A stretch of DNA of 64,000 nt from Methylobacterium sp. PvR107 (GTDB lineage: Bacteria > Pseudomonadota > Alphaproteobacteria > Rhizobiales > Beijerinckiaceae): the NCBI RefSeq assembly GCF_017833295.1, contig NZ_JAFIBW010000001.1, positions 5,111,501 to 5,175,500 on the forward strand, given 5' to 3'. A program made the position numbers and the translations under genes. The notes beneath the pieces were generated by a model. That model worked only from the letters and a program-made list of their open reading frames with translations, ran no database searches and was not told the DNA's origin. Shown here piece by piece: positions 1 through 8,725 of this stretch (positions are counted from its first letter, which is position 1; each line of letters begins with the position of its first letter).

Positions 1-2
1 TC

Positions 3-170
3 GACGCCCGTCACAACCGGCCGCGGATCGGCCGCATCGTCATGGCCCGCGGACGGGACGCGACCGACTGCGCCCTGACGACGAGCTTCGGCGCCGCGCA
101 CCTCGCTCGGTTCGACGTCCATACCGACGAAGTGGAGGGCGCAGCCGCGCCCCTGGCCCGCGCAGCCTGA
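3..170 (+). CDS. C-terminal fragment of an unrecognised protein
   Basis: An open frame enters from the left edge and ends with TGA at 168-170, leaving 55 codons. The fragment is Arg- and Ala-rich and contains RPRIGRIVMARG, loosely reminiscent of the start of a PilZ domain but without clear c-di-GMP-binding motifs. The 5' part lies outside the window, so no function is assigned. Confidence 0.5.
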   Translation, partial: DARHNRPRIGRIVMARGRDATDCALTTSFGAAHLARFDVHTDEVEGAAAPLARAA

Positions 171-186
171 GGGCGGCTGAATGCGG

Positions 187-954
187 CTAGGCGGGTTCGG
201 CCGTCTCGCGGACGGCCGGCGCGTTGTTGCCCTGGTGAAGGAAGGTCGGATCGAACTCAGCCACCGCGACCAGGGCATCCCAATCCTCGATCGTCAGAAC
301 CCCGCTGCTGAGGGTGACCAGCTTGCGTGCCCGCAAGGTGCGCAAGACCCGGTTGAGGTGCACGCTCGTCAAGCCCAGCGAATCGGCTAATTCCGCCTGC
401 TTCGGGGCCAGGGAGAATCTGAGGCCGTTCACCAGTCCGACCGCGCGCAGCCGGAGATACAGCTCGCAGAACAGGTGCGCGACGCGCCCGAGCGCCTGAC
501 GTCGGCCCAGGCTGGTGATCCGTTCGCGGTAATGGGCCCCGTCGATCAGGGTATCGCGCCACAGGGCATCCGCGAGATCCGGGTGCCGCCGGAGGGTCCG
601 GCGCAGGGCGTCGTGCGGGATGAAGGCGATGGTGCAGGGCGTCAGGGTAGCCAGATTGTGGTCCATCTGATGCAGGTGCAGGCTCTGCAGGTCCGGCATG
701 TCGCCCGCGATATAGAACGACAGGATCTGCCGGCCGCCCTCCGACAGAGCCGCATAGCGCGAGACCCAGCCCTGGAGCACGAGGCAGCATTGGCTCGGCC
801 GGTCGCGGAACCGGGCGATATCGTGGCGGCCCGGCAGATTCCGAACCGTGTGGGGCAGATCGAGGATCGCGGTCCGATCCGAATCGGCCAGGAATGTGAT
901 GCTGTCGAGCTTGCGCGCCAGCATCTCCAACGGTGAATGTCGTCCGGTCGGCAT
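187..954 (-). CDS. Crp/Fnr-family transcriptional regulator
   Basis: A 255-residue protein with the usual two-part layout of the Crp/Fnr family. An N-terminal cyclic-nucleotide-binding-type beta roll spans about residues 20-140, with YIAGDMPDLQSLHL as the hinge-side motif. A C-terminal winged helix-turn-helix lies at about 170-230, with KQAELADSLGLTSVHLNRVL as the recognition helix region. There is no N-terminal cysteine cluster, so it is not a classical oxygen-sensing FNR. Such proteins are abundant in Methylobacterium and act as cytoplasmic DNA-binding regulators; the ligand and targets are not visible here. No strong ribosome-binding site precedes the chosen ATG, so a slightly internal start is possible. 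It points away from rpsA. Confidence 0.88.
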   Translation of the reverse strand: MPTGRHSPLEMLARKLDSITFLADSDRTAILDLPHTVRNLPGRHDIARFRDRPSQCCLVLQGWVSRYAALSEGGRQILSFYIAGDMPDLQSLHLHQMDHNLATLTPCTIAFIPHDALRRTLRRHPDLADALWRDTLIDGAHYRERITSLGRRQALGRVAHLFCELYLRLRAVGLVNGLRFSLAPKQAELADSLGLTSVHLNRVLRTLRARKLVTLSSGVLTIEDWDALVAVAEFDPTFLHQGNNAPAVRETAEPA

Positions 955-1541
955 CGGCGCTTCAGGCCCCGGGCCGCCCGACCAGATGGGACGACCGCGG
1001 CCGACACGCTTCAGCCGGACGGTGGAGACGGAAGCGCAGCACGTTCATTCCTCCCGACCGGACATCGATCGGCTTCCGCCTGCCGGCACCGTCTTTGACC
1101 CCGGTGCGCCACGCGATCGGCGAAGCGATGGCCCTGCTGGACGAGCAGGATCACGTCGCCGTTGCCGGAAGCCCTCGTGTCTGCCGCCAGAGGTATCGCG
1201 CCCGCACGGTAGCGGGCAAGGGCGGCGGGCAAAAGCGGTAACACGCCGCGGACGCCTCTTCCGCAGCGGCGCGAACGCACCCCTTCGGTTGAAGTCGCAG
1301 GGCCGATGCTGTATGGCACGCGCGTCCTCCCGGATCCGCTCTCGCGCGCTCGTCATCGTTGCGCCCGCCGGGCCGCCGGCTGGACCGCCCTCGTCATCCG
1401 TATCGACGCGTCGGCAAGCCGGCTCCCACGGGACCGGTCGCTTCTCCCGAAAGACTCCGGGGAGGCCGCGGCGAGCGAGGGTGCCTGCAACGCGAGCCGC
1501 CGACGCAACGGGCCTCCGCCGGAGGCCGTTCAGGAGAGAGA
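955..1541 (+). other. Long leader/intergenic region upstream of rpsA
   Basis: No convincing gene is seen. Around 1093-1190 the plus strand encodes a helical-looking stretch (RHAIGEAMALLDEQDHVAVAG) that then loses coding character. It may be the stump of a small lost gene, but this is weak. The rest is presumably promoter and leader for rpsA, whose mRNA leaders are often self-regulated in other bacteria; no specific element could be assigned. Confidence 0.35.
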
Positions 1542-3254
1542 ATGTCCGCAGGTACCGCTCTGGGGCGCAGCCCGAGCCGCGACGATTTCGCCGCACTCCT
1601 CGAGGAGAGCTTCCTCGAACACGAGATCACCGAAGGCTCCGTCGTCAAGGGTCGCGTCGTCGCGATCGAGAAGGACGTGGCCGTCATCGACATCGGCGCC
1701 AAGACGGAAGGCCGTGTCGCCCTCAAGGAATTCACCGGCCCCGGCCGGGAAGGCGAGCTGAAGGTCGGCGACGAGGTCGAGGTCTACGTCGACCGGATCG
1801 AGAACGCGCTGGGCGAAGCCGTGATCTCGCGCGACAAGGCGCGCCGCGAGGAGAGCTGGGTCAAGCTCGAGAAGTCGTTCGAGAACAACGACCGCGTCAC
1901 CGGCACGATCTTCAACCAGGTCAAGGGCGGCTACACCGTCGACCTCGACGGCGCCGTGGCGTTCCTGCCGCGCTCGCAGGTCGATATCCGCCCGGTCCGC
2001 GACGTCACCCCGCTGCTGGGCACCCCGCAGCCGTTCCAGATCCTCAAGATGGATCGCCGCCGCGGCAACATCGTCGTGTCGCGCCGGACGGTGCTCGAGG
2101 AGAGCCGCGCCGAGCAGCGCTCCGAGCTGGTGGCCAACCTTGAGGAAGGTCAGGTCATCGACGGCGTCGTCAAGAACATCACCGAGTACGGCGCCTTCGT
2201 CGATCTCGGGGGAATCGACGGCCTGCTGCACGTCACCGACATGGCGTGGCGCCGCGTGAACCACCCGTCCGAGGTCGTGACCATCGGCCAGACGGTCAAG
2301 GTCAAGATCATCAAGATCAACCATGAGACGCACCGCATCTCGCTCGGCATCAAGCAGCTTCTGGCCGATCCGTGGGAGGGCATCGCCGCCCGCTACCCGG
2401 AGGGCGCCAAGCTCAAGGGCCGCGTGACCAACATCACCGATTACGGCGCCTTCGTGGAGCTGGAGCCGGGGATCGAGGGCCTGATCCACGTCTCCGAGAT
2501 GAGCTGGACCAAGAAGAACGTCCATCCGGGCAAGATCGTCTCCACCTCCCAGGAGGTCGAGGTTCAGATCCTGGAGGTCGATCCGGTCAAGCGCCGCATC
2601 TCGCTCGGTCTCAAGCAGACCCTGCAGAACCCCTGGGAGGGCTTCGCCGAGAAGCACCCGGTCGGCTCCGAGGTCGAGGGCGAGGTCAAGAACAAGACCG
2701 AGTTCGGCCTGTTCATCGGCCTCGAGGGCGATGTCGACGGCATGGTCCACCTGTCGGATCTCGACTGGAACCGTCCCGGCGAGCAGGTCATCGAGGAGTT
2801 CAAGAAGGGCGACATGGTCCGCGCCCAGGTTCTCGACGTCGATGTCGAGAAGGAGCGGATCTCGCTGGGCGTGAAGCAGCTCGGCGGTGACCCCTTCGCC
2901 GAGGCCGGCGAGATCAAGAAGGGTCAGATCGTCACCTGCGAGGTGATCGAGGTGAAGGATGCCGGCGTCGAGGCGAAGATCGTCGACACCGACATGACCA
3001 CCTTCATCCGTCGCGCCGAGCTCGCCCGCGACCGCGGCGACCAGCGCCCCGAGCGCTTCGCCGCCGGCGAGAAGTTCGACGCCCGCGTCGTTCAGTTCGA
3101 CCGGAAGGCCCGCCGCGTGCAGGTCTCGATCAAGGCCCTCGAGATGGCCGAGGAGAAGGAGGCGATGGCCCAGTTCGGCTCGGCCGATTCGGGTGCCTCC
3201 CTCGGCGACATCCTGGGCGCCGCCTTCAACAAGAAGCGCTCCGACGACGAGTAA
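1542..3254 (+). CDS. rpsA: 30S ribosomal protein S1
   Basis: A 570-residue protein with six consecutive S1 (OB-fold) RNA-binding domains. Repeats three to five carry the family motif in clear form (EYGAFVDLGGIDGLLHV, DYGAFVELEPGIEGLIHV, EFGLFIGLEGDVDGMVHL). Domains one and two are the divergent ribosome-anchoring pair, as is normal. The length fits alphaproteobacterial S1. The start is the ATG at 1542 because AGGAGA lies just upstream at about 1532; the frame is open further upstream, but that stretch is unlike S1. S1 brings mRNA to the 30S subunit during initiation. A strong intrinsic terminator follows, so it is probably transcribed apart from sppA. Confidence 0.98.
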   Translation: MSAGTALGRSPSRDDFAALLEESFLEHEITEGSVVKGRVVAIEKDVAVIDIGAKTEGRVALKEFTGPGREGELKVGDEVEVYVDRIENALGEAVISRDKARREESWVKLEKSFENNDRVTGTIFNQVKGGYTVDLDGAVAFLPRSQVDIRPVRDVTPLLGTPQPFQILKMDRRRGNIVVSRRTVLEESRAEQRSELVANLEEGQVIDGVVKNITEYGAFVDLGGIDGLLHVTDMAWRRVNHPSEVVTIGQTVKVKIIKINHETHRISLGIKQLLADPWEGIAARYPEGAKLKGRVTNITDYGAFVELEPGIEGLIHVSEMSWTKKNVHPGKIVSTSQEVEVQILEVDPVKRRISLGLKQTLQNPWEGFAEKHPVGSEVEGEVKNKTEFGLFIGLEGDVDGMVHLSDLDWNRPGEQVIEEFKKGDMVRAQVLDVDVEKERISLGVKQLGGDPFAEAGEIKKGQIVTCEVIEVKDAGVEAKIVDTDMTTFIRRAELARDRGDQRPERFAAGEKFDARVVQFDRKARRVQVSIKALEMAEEKEAMAQFGSADSGASLGDILGAAFNKKRSDDE

Positions 3255-3305
3255 GACGCCTCTCTGCCGCCCGGCTCGTCCGGGCGGCGGATCCGAAATT
3301 CCAGG

Positions 3306-3344
3306 AACCCGCGCAGGACCACCGTCCTGCGCGGGTTCTTTTTT
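3306..3344 (+). terminator. Rho-independent terminator after rpsA
   Basis: A perfect 14-bp stem (AACCCGCGCAGGAC with its complement) closes a short loop and is followed by CTTTTTT. A second GC-rich hairpin (CCGCCCGG/CCGGGCGG) lies just upstream at about 3269-3289. Placed 50 bases after the rpsA stop, it should end rpsA transcription. Confidence 0.92.
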
Positions 3345-3594
3345 GGCGCGACAATTCAAGGTTGTTGATGGCGGATCGCAGGTCGGGTCGGCCCCTGCGA
3401 GGCGACAGGGGCGGGCCACCCCGTCATTTTCTTCGTCCGCCCCATATCCACGCCCGCGGTAAATGCTTTAGAACACCGGCCTCGCTCGGCTCCGGCCGAG
3501 TGAGCCGAAGGAAACCAAGGACTTGCCCGGCGCGGGAGCGTGGCTCCCGCACCCCGTCGAGGGGAGCGGCCGGGGCTTCAGGGGAAGGCACAGC

Positions 3595-4557
3595 ATGGCA
3601 GCCGACGCCGAACTGCTGATCGACCGGCGGCGCCTGCGCCGCAGGTTGTCTCTCTGGCGCGTGCTCGGCATCGGTGGCCTGATCGTGGCCGTCGGCGCCG
3701 TCGGCTACCGGGTCCGCACCGGCGCGGAGGGCGGCTTCGCCGTGCGGCCGCAGATCGCCCGCATCTCCGTCTCGGGCTTCATCGCGGGCAGCGAGGCCAC
3801 CGCCAAGCTGATGAAGCGGGTCGGCGACGCGGCTGCCGTGAAGGGCGTGATCGTCTCGATCAACTCGCCCGGCGGCACGACCACGGGCTCGGAGGAGATC
3901 TTCCGCAACCTTCGGGCGCTGGCCGCCAAGAAGCCGATCGTCGCCTTCGTCGACGGCACCGCCGCCTCCGGGGCCTACATCACCGCCATCGCGGCCGACC
4001 ACATCGTGGCGCGCGAGACGAGCCTCGTCGGCTCGATCGGCGTGCTGTTCCAGTACCCGGATGTGTCGGGTCTCCTGGACAAGGTCGGCGTCAAGGTCGA
4101 GTCGGTGAAGTCGTCGCCGCTGAAGGCCGAGCCGTCGGGCTTCACCCCGACCTCGCCGGAAGCGCGTGCGGCGCTCGCCGCGGTGGTCGGCGACACCTAC
4201 GCGTGGTTCAAGGGCCTCGTGGCCGAACGGCGGGGCATGGATCCGGGCCAGCTCGCCACCGTCTCGGATGGCCGCGTCTTCAGCGGCCGCCAGAGCGTGC
4301 CGCTGAAGCTGGTGGACGAGCTCGGCAGCGAGCGCCAAGCCGCGGCGTGGCTGGAGAGCGCCCGCGGCGTCCAGAAGGACCTGCCGATCAAGGATTGGAA
4401 GCCCTCGACCGAGAGCAATTTCTCCCTGTGGTCCGCGGCCGGCATCGGCGCCGATCTCCTCGGGCTCGACGGCCTTGCGGCCCGGCTCCGAGCCGTCGGC
4501 TCCGAGGCACAGGCCGCGCAGGGCGGGCTGCTGGCGCTCTGGCGCCCGGCTCCCTGA
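3595..4557 (+). CDS. sppA: Signal peptide peptidase SppA (S49 serine protease)
   Basis: A 320-residue membrane-anchored S49-family peptidase. One transmembrane segment lies near residues 20-40, followed by the ClpP-like protease fold. Visible family features are INSPGG (oxyanion region), GTAASGAYITA with the nucleophile serine, and the SSPLKAEPSGF segment with the expected catalytic lysine. The length matches the short, single-domain SppA form. SppA degrades residual signal peptides in the inner membrane. The ATG at 3595 is chosen because GGGGAAGG precedes it and the hydrophobic anchor follows; the frame is open 24 codons further upstream without protein-like sequence. ihfB follows after about 50 bases, so co-transcription is plausible. 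Confidence 0.93.
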   Translation: MAADAELLIDRRRLRRRLSLWRVLGIGGLIVAVGAVGYRVRTGAEGGFAVRPQIARISVSGFIAGSEATAKLMKRVGDAAAVKGVIVSINSPGGTTTGSEEIFRNLRALAAKKPIVAFVDGTAASGAYITAIAADHIVARETSLVGSIGVLFQYPDVSGLLDKVGVKVESVKSSPLKAEPSGFTPTSPEARAALAAVVGDTYAWFKGLVAERRGMDPGQLATVSDGRVFSGRQSVPLKLVDELGSERQAAAWLESARGVQKDLPIKDWKPSTESNFSLWSAAGIGADLLGLDGLAARLRAVGSEAQAAQGGLLALWRPAP

Positions 4558-4605
4558 ACGTCCGCTCTCCGCAGCCCGCCAGATCCCGCGAGAAGACCAG
4601 ACGCC

Positions 4606-4917
4606 ATGATCAAGTCGGAGCTCGTCCTCAAGATCGCCGAGCAGAACCCGCATCTCTACCAACGCGACGTGGAGATCCTGGTCAACGCGATCCTCGACAC
4701 CATTTCCGACGCGCTGGCTCGTGGCGACCGGGTGGAGCTGCGCGGCTTCGGCGCGTTCTCGGTGAAGCGTCGCGAGGCGCGCCGGGGACGCAACCCGCGC
4801 ACGGGCGCGGCCGTTGCCGTGTCCGAGAAGGCGATCCCGGTGTTCAAGACCGGCAAGGAGATGCGCCAGCGCCTCAACGCCGCTGGCATCGGCGAGAGCG
4901 CCTCGGCCGCCGAATAG
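4606..4917 (+). CDS. ihfB: Integration host factor subunit beta
   Basis: A 103-residue HU/IHF-family protein. It has the dimerisation helices at the N-terminus ([17 protein letters not shown]), the beta-arm core [20 protein letters not shown] and the DNA-contacting tail [19 protein letters not shown] bends DNA as an alpha/beta heterodimer in transcription, recombination and nucleoid organisation. In many alphaproteobacteria ihfB sits between rpsA/sppA and a LapA-domain gene, as here. A LapA-domain gene starts nine bases after its stop, so the two are very likely one transcript. Confidence 0.96.
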   Translation: MIKSELVLKIAEQNPHLYQRDVEILVNAILDTISDALARGDRVELRGFGAFSVKRREARRGRNPRTGAAVAVSEKAIPVFKTGKEMRQRLNAAGIGESASAAE

Positions 4918-4926
4918 GAAGGACCT

Positions 4927-5304
4927 GTGAGCGCGATGATCCGTTTCCTGAAGAGCCTCGTGCTACTGCCGATCGCCGCTCTGGTGATCCTGCTGGCGGT
5001 CGCCAATCGCGCGCCGGTGCAGCTCTCCTTCGATCCGTTCAACGCGGACGCGCCGGTCTTCAGCGTCGCCTTGCCGCTCTACGCGATCCTGTTCGGCGCG
5101 GTGGCGCTGGGGATCGTGGTCGGCGGCATCTTCACTTGGCTCGGCCAGGGCAAGACCCGCGCCCGGGCGCGCTACCATCGCCGTGAGGCGGTCCGGTACG
5201 AGCGCGAGGCGACCCGGCTGCGGACCTACGCGCCGGAGAGCGAGACCGCCAGCCCCTACACGGTCCCGAATACGGGCCGCGCCGCCCTGCCGGCGCCGCG
5301 ATAG
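4927..5304 (+). CDS. LapA-domain (DUF1049) inner-membrane protein
   Basis: A 125-residue protein with two hydrophobic segments (about residues 10-28 and 50-72). Between them is the family signature VANRAPVQLSFDPF, and a basic, helical cytoplasmic tail follows (RARYHRREAVRYEREATRLR). This matches the LapA/DUF1049 family, linked in E. coli to lipopolysaccharide assembly. The start is taken as GTG 4927, behind AGGAAGGACC; ATG 4936 is an alternative. It is coupled closely to ihfB, an arrangement conserved in Hyphomicrobiales. Confidence 0.85.
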   Translation: MSAMIRFLKSLVLLPIAALVILLAVANRAPVQLSFDPFNADAPVFSVALPLYAILFGAVALGIVVGGIFTWLGQGKTRARARYHRREAVRYEREATRLRTYAPESETASPYTVPNTGRAALPAPR

Positions 5305-5371
5305 GGCCTGCCGGCAGCTCGTCACGCGTGGGGAAGGCGCCGTTCATGAACCGCCCGCGTCTCCCGAAAGC

Positions 5372-6034
5372 CTAGCGGGTTGCCCGCGCGGCCGCCACGA
5401 AGGCCGCGATCCTGTCAGGATCCTTGATGCCCGGCGCTGATTCGACCCCTGACGAGACGTCGACGGCGCGTATTCCCGTATCGGCCAGGGCTTCGGCGAC
5501 GTTGGCGGCGTCGAGCCCGCCCGACAGCATCGTGCCGTCCGGAAGATCGGCGCCGCGCAGTAGCTCCCAGTCGAAGCGGCGGCCGTTTCCGCCCGGCAGT
5601 GCCGCACCCGCCGGCGCCTTCGCGTCGAGAAGGATCCGGTCGGCCACGGCCGCGTAGGCGGGCACGGCCGCGAGGTCTGCGCGCGTCGCGATGCCGAGCG
5701 CCTTCATCACCGGACGGCCCGTAGCCGCACGGATCGCCGCGACGCGCGCGGGGCTCTCGCGCCCATGGAGTTGGATCAGATCCGGATCAGCTGCCGCCAC
5801 GGCTGCCGCCACCAGCGCGTCGTCCGGATCGACGAGCAGGATCACGCGCTCGGCCCGTCCGCGGGCCAGTGCCGACAGGGCGGCGGCCTGCGCGAGACTG
5901 ACGTGCCGCGGGCTGCGCGCGAAGTGGACCAGCCCGATCCAATCCGCCCCGGTCTCGAGGGCGGCGGCCAGGGTCGCTTCGGTGCTGAGCCCGCAGATCT
6001 TCACGCGGGTCGGGACGATGGTCTCGAAAGCCAT
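5372..6034 (-). CDS. trpF: Phosphoribosylanthranilate isomerase
   Basis: A 220-residue TIM-barrel enzyme of tryptophan synthesis that isomerises N-(5-phosphoribosyl)anthranilate to the deoxyribulose form. Family hallmarks are VKICGLS with the catalytic cysteine near the N-terminus, DLIQLHG, and the late ILDAKAP and DVSSGVES motifs carrying the catalytic aspartate and phosphate-binding residues. The start is ATG 6034, preceded by AGGAAG. The frame stays open a further 72 codons upstream, but that part is not TrpF-like. trpB and trpA, often next door, are not in the downstream direction inside this window. It converges on the LapA-domain gene. Confidence 0.95.
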   Translation of the reverse strand: MAFETIVPTRVKICGLSTEATLAAALETGADWIGLVHFARSPRHVSLAQAAALSALARGRAERVILLVDPDDALVAAAVAAADPDLIQLHGRESPARVAAIRAATGRPVMKALGIATRADLAAVPAYAAVADRILLDAKAPAGAALPGGNGRRFDWELLRGADLPDGTMLSGGLDAANVAEALADTGIRAVDVSSGVESAPGIKDPDRIAAFVAAARATR

Positions 6035-6211
6035 GTGCTTCCTATAGCGGATTCCGTGTTGCCGATCAGGACCTCCGCGCCGCAGGGCAGCGTCCCGCCG
6101 GAGCGCCGTCGCGCGCCGAGATGGCTCGCCCACTTCGGCCAGCAGCCTGCGCCGGGACAAGTGCGTGCTATGGTGGGCCAAGGTTTCCGGGCATGCTTGA
6201 GGAGGCTCGTT

Positions 6212-6592
6212 ATGGATGATCAAGAGATTCGAGAGGCTCTGGATCGCCATTGGGCCGCATCCGACCTAGGCGACTTCGATCAAGAGCATGAAATCTATCG
6301 GGACGAGGCAGTCCTCGAGTACCCGCAATCCGGCGAGCGCATCCGCGGGCGGCAAAACATCCAATCCGCGCGCGCTGCCCAACCGAATCGAAAACGCTTC
6401 ACGGTGCGGCGGATCATCGGTGCAGGCGGCGTCTGGATTACCGAATATGTTCTCACGTATGACGGGCAACCGTCTTACACCGTGAGCATCATGGAGTTTC
6501 TGGACGGGCAGGTCATCCGGGAAACGCAGTATTTCGGCGACGCGTTCGAGCCGGGACCGTCCCGGGCGCAATGGGTCGAGCGGATGGCCTGA
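6212..6592 (+). CDS. SnoaL/NTF2-like protein
   Basis: A 126-residue protein with the cone-shaped alpha+beta fold pattern of the SnoaL-like/NTF2 superfamily. It opens with an N-terminal helix (REALDRHWAASDLGDFDQEHEIY), then DEAVLEYPQSGERIRGRQNI, then a beta-rich half ending in the RETQYFGDAFEPGPSRAQWV region. The ending is typical of a polyketide-cyclase-like or steroid-isomerase-like subfamily. GGAGG at 6201 sets the ATG at 6212; upstream in-frame codons belong to the antisense region of trpF. The substrate is unknown. It is a single gene with no operon partner. Confidence 0.8.
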   Translation: MDDQEIREALDRHWAASDLGDFDQEHEIYRDEAVLEYPQSGERIRGRQNIQSARAAQPNRKRFTVRRIIGAGGVWITEYVLTYDGQPSYTVSIMEFLDGQVIRETQYFGDAFEPGPSRAQWVERMA

Positions 6593-6907
6593 ACCTGGTC
6601 GCGAAGAAGGAACGACGCCGCGTTCGGGTCGACACGCTCGTTACGCGGTTCTGCCTGGGGTGCTGCGCGGCCCGAACGGCCGTCATCGGTCGCGGCGCTT
6701 GCAATCAGGTCGCGTGCGTCAAGCACGGACCACGGGAGCCATGCCCGATCGCGTCGTGACAGGTCACAGGCCCCTTCGGAGAAGGCTCGTCCCATCGCTT
6801 CCCCCCATCCTGAGGTGCCGGCGCTTGCGGGCCTCGAAGGGGGCTGAAGGGATCGCTGGCGCGCGCGATGCAGCGTCTCCCGTGGCCGGAAGCGATCGGA
6901 AGCGGTT
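6593..6907. other. Intergenic gap, no gene seen
   Basis: No protein-coding pattern is convincing on either strand. The gap holds the short repeat-like element listed at 6804-6845 and otherwise nothing recognisable. Confidence 0.5.
6804..6845. repeat. Dispersed intergenic repeat of the CATCCTGAGGTGCC type
   Basis: The stretch reads CCATCCTGAGGTGCCGGCG, then GGGCCTCGAAGGGGG. This resembles a short intergenic element scattered through Hyphomicrobiales genomes (CATCCTGAGG and CTCGAAGG halves). Recognition is from general familiarity only; no second copy was found in this window. Confidence 0.4.
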
Positions 6908-8014
6908 CTAGTACAGCGCCGGCACGTGAACGTTCGGGATCGGGAAGCCGCTGAAGACGAGCCTTCCATCGACCAGCCGCAGCGGCGGCAGCGCCTTCAG
7001 GGGCGCACCGTCGACCGGTGTCTCCGCATCCGGCCGTCGGCCGAGGCCCAGAAGACCGCCGACCAGCTGACCGACCAACGCGCCTCTGTCGGAGCCGAAG
7101 CGCTGGCCGACGATGCTGCCGATCAGGGCGTCGACGCCAGCCGCCCGCAGATCGATCTGACCCGCCGGACGATGGGCGGAGTCGAGGGCGAGGTTCCCCT
7201 TGGCCTGCACCCGCTGGTCGCCCTTCGCCAGGGAGACCCCGGTGAGTTCCAGGGCGCCGCCGGCCTGCCGCCAGCGCTCCAGCTCGCGCGCCACCGTTCC
7301 AGTGCGCAGCACAGCGGCTTGCGTGAGGGTCACGTCCAGAGCGAGATCGGCCGGATCGCGGGTTCCCGTGAGGGCGTCGAACTGCGGCACCGCCGCCTGG
7401 GTCAGACGCAGATTTACATCCACCGCGCCGTCGGATCCGTAGCGGCCGGGCGTCGGTCGGGCATGCAGCTCCAGGTGCCGGCTTGCGACCGCGATGGGAC
7501 CGGGCTCCGCGCCCGTCACGGTGATGTCGGGGTTGTCGACGACCAGCGACGCGCGGGTAAATCCCTCCGCGGCGCCGTGAAAGCTGCCCTGCAGGCCCTT
7601 CCAGGAGGCGTCGCCGACCAGGTCGCCCTGCTCGACGTGGAACGGGCCGGCGCTCTCAAACACGACGAGGCGGGGCTGGTAGATCTGCGCGACCGCGGTG
7701 CTCGGCCCAAGCCGGAACCGCCCGTCGGCGCGCTCCAGGGTCACCGCGCTGCAGCGCATCTCGATGCGGAACGGGTAGCCGCCGAGGGAGCGGTCGGCGC
7801 AGGTCCAGGTGCGGCCGGCGGCCGCCTCGCGGGCGATCCAGGCATCGATCTCGCTGGCGGCGCGCGCGCGGATCCAGAACCAGCCGGCAGACCATCCGAT
7901 CGCCACGAGGGCGAGCAGGATGTAGGGCAGGAACAGCCCGAGGCGGGAACGCCGTACGCCCTGCGCCGGCGGCGTTGAAGCGATACCGTCCGGCCGCGTC
8001 CGATCCTGCACCAT
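6908..8014 (-). CDS. DUF2125 domain protein
   Basis: A 368-residue protein with a single membrane anchor near residues 25-45 (LGLFLPYILLALVAIGWSAG) and a long beta-rich periplasmic part. The features RTWTCADRSLGGYPFRIEMRC, GDLVGDASWKGLQGSF and a C-terminal PLRLVDGRLVF block match DUF2125, an AsmA-like family widespread in Hyphomicrobiales. The biochemical role is unknown. The ATG at 8014 is preferred because GGGGAGCGGAG precedes it; ATG 8050 and a still longer start at 8083 remain possible. Confidence 0.85.
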   Translation of the reverse strand: MVQDRTRPDGIASTPPAQGVRRSRLGLFLPYILLALVAIGWSAGWFWIRARAASEIDAWIAREAAAGRTWTCADRSLGGYPFRIEMRCSAVTLERADGRFRLGPSTAVAQIYQPRLVVFESAGPFHVEQGDLVGDASWKGLQGSFHGAAEGFTRASLVVDNPDITVTGAEPGPIAVASRHLELHARPTPGRYGSDGAVDVNLRLTQAAVPQFDALTGTRDPADLALDVTLTQAAVLRTGTVARELERWRQAGGALELTGVSLAKGDQRVQAKGNLALDSAHRPAGQIDLRAAGVDALIGSIVGQRFGSDRGALVGQLVGGLLGLGRRPDAETPVDGAPLKALPPLRLVDGRLVFSGFPIPNVHVPALY

Positions 8015-8153
8015 GCGCTCCGCTCCCCGACCCGATCCCCGCAGGGACATCGCGGCCCCGGCTTGAGGCCACGCAAGGGGCAAAACTGGGGCAGCGCTGT
8101 GCCCGGTCGACCGAAGCGGGCGGCGATCGGCCTACCCGCTCCGGCTTTTCCGG

Positions 8154-8600
8154 TCAGACCTGCGCCGGCTCGACGCTGTCGACCTGCAAGTCCTCGACGA
8201 TCGCCACCCGCTCGGCCTCGTTCTCGGCGAGCCGGTGCACGTGCATCTCTGTCGCTCCCCGACCGCGCACCCGGTCGAGCCAGGTCCGCCGCAGGTGATC
8301 GCGCGGGCTCTCGCTGGAGCTGGCGACCGAGACCATCTCGGCCATGCCGGCCTTGTCGCGGCGCACCGCGATCACCACGGCCTGCGCCATCTCGTCGAGG
8401 TCGAAGCCTCCGGCGGAATGGACACCCACGACGTAGCGCCGGCCGGAGCGGCCGCGCCAAGCCGAGAGGGGAAGCGCGGGCGAGCCGCGCAGGCCCGCCG
8501 TCGTCTTGAGGCGTTCTTCACGCACATCCTGCCTCCGCGTGCGATCGTCCTTCAGGTCGCGAAGCGCGGCCGACCAGGACAGGGCTCTTCTGTTCGCCAT
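8154..8600 (-). CDS. Conserved hypothetical protein
   Basis: A 148-residue soluble protein. The N-terminal part is basic (RRALSWSAALRDLKDDRTRRQDVREERL). The centre contains RYVVGVHSAGGFDLDEMAQAVVIAVRRD, and the C-terminal half is polar and acidic. I know no functional family for it with confidence. The start at ATG 8600 follows GGAACAA and gives the compact form; seven more codons are possible. It lies alone between the DUF2125 gene and the acyltransferase on the same strand, with gaps over 100 bases. Confidence 0.6.
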   Translation of the reverse strand: MANRRALSWSAALRDLKDDRTRRQDVREERLKTTAGLRGSPALPLSAWRGRSGRRYVVGVHSAGGFDLDEMAQAVVIAVRRDKAGMAEMVSVASSSESPRDHLRRTWLDRVRGRGATEMHVHRLAENEAERVAIVEDLQVDSVEPAQV

Positions 8601-8725
8601 TTGTTCCAACCTAGCGCGCACTATCCACAGGCGTCAAGCACGACGTTCCTTGGGAGGGATGTGGGAGTTACGCCCGCTATCCACAAGCCGGTTGGGCTGG
8701 CTCTGCGCCGGCTAGGGTGAGCAGG

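Noticed and set aside
933-1241. A 102-codon plus-strand ORF before rpsA
   Set aside because: Only a short central part looks protein-like; start and end lack support. It is mentioned as a possible stump in the rpsA leader entry.
1530-3419. A 629-codon minus-strand open frame opposite rpsA
   Set aside because: It is the antisense shadow of a highly GC-biased gene. rpsA has six clear S1 domains; the shadow is Asp/Leu-repetitive with no family.
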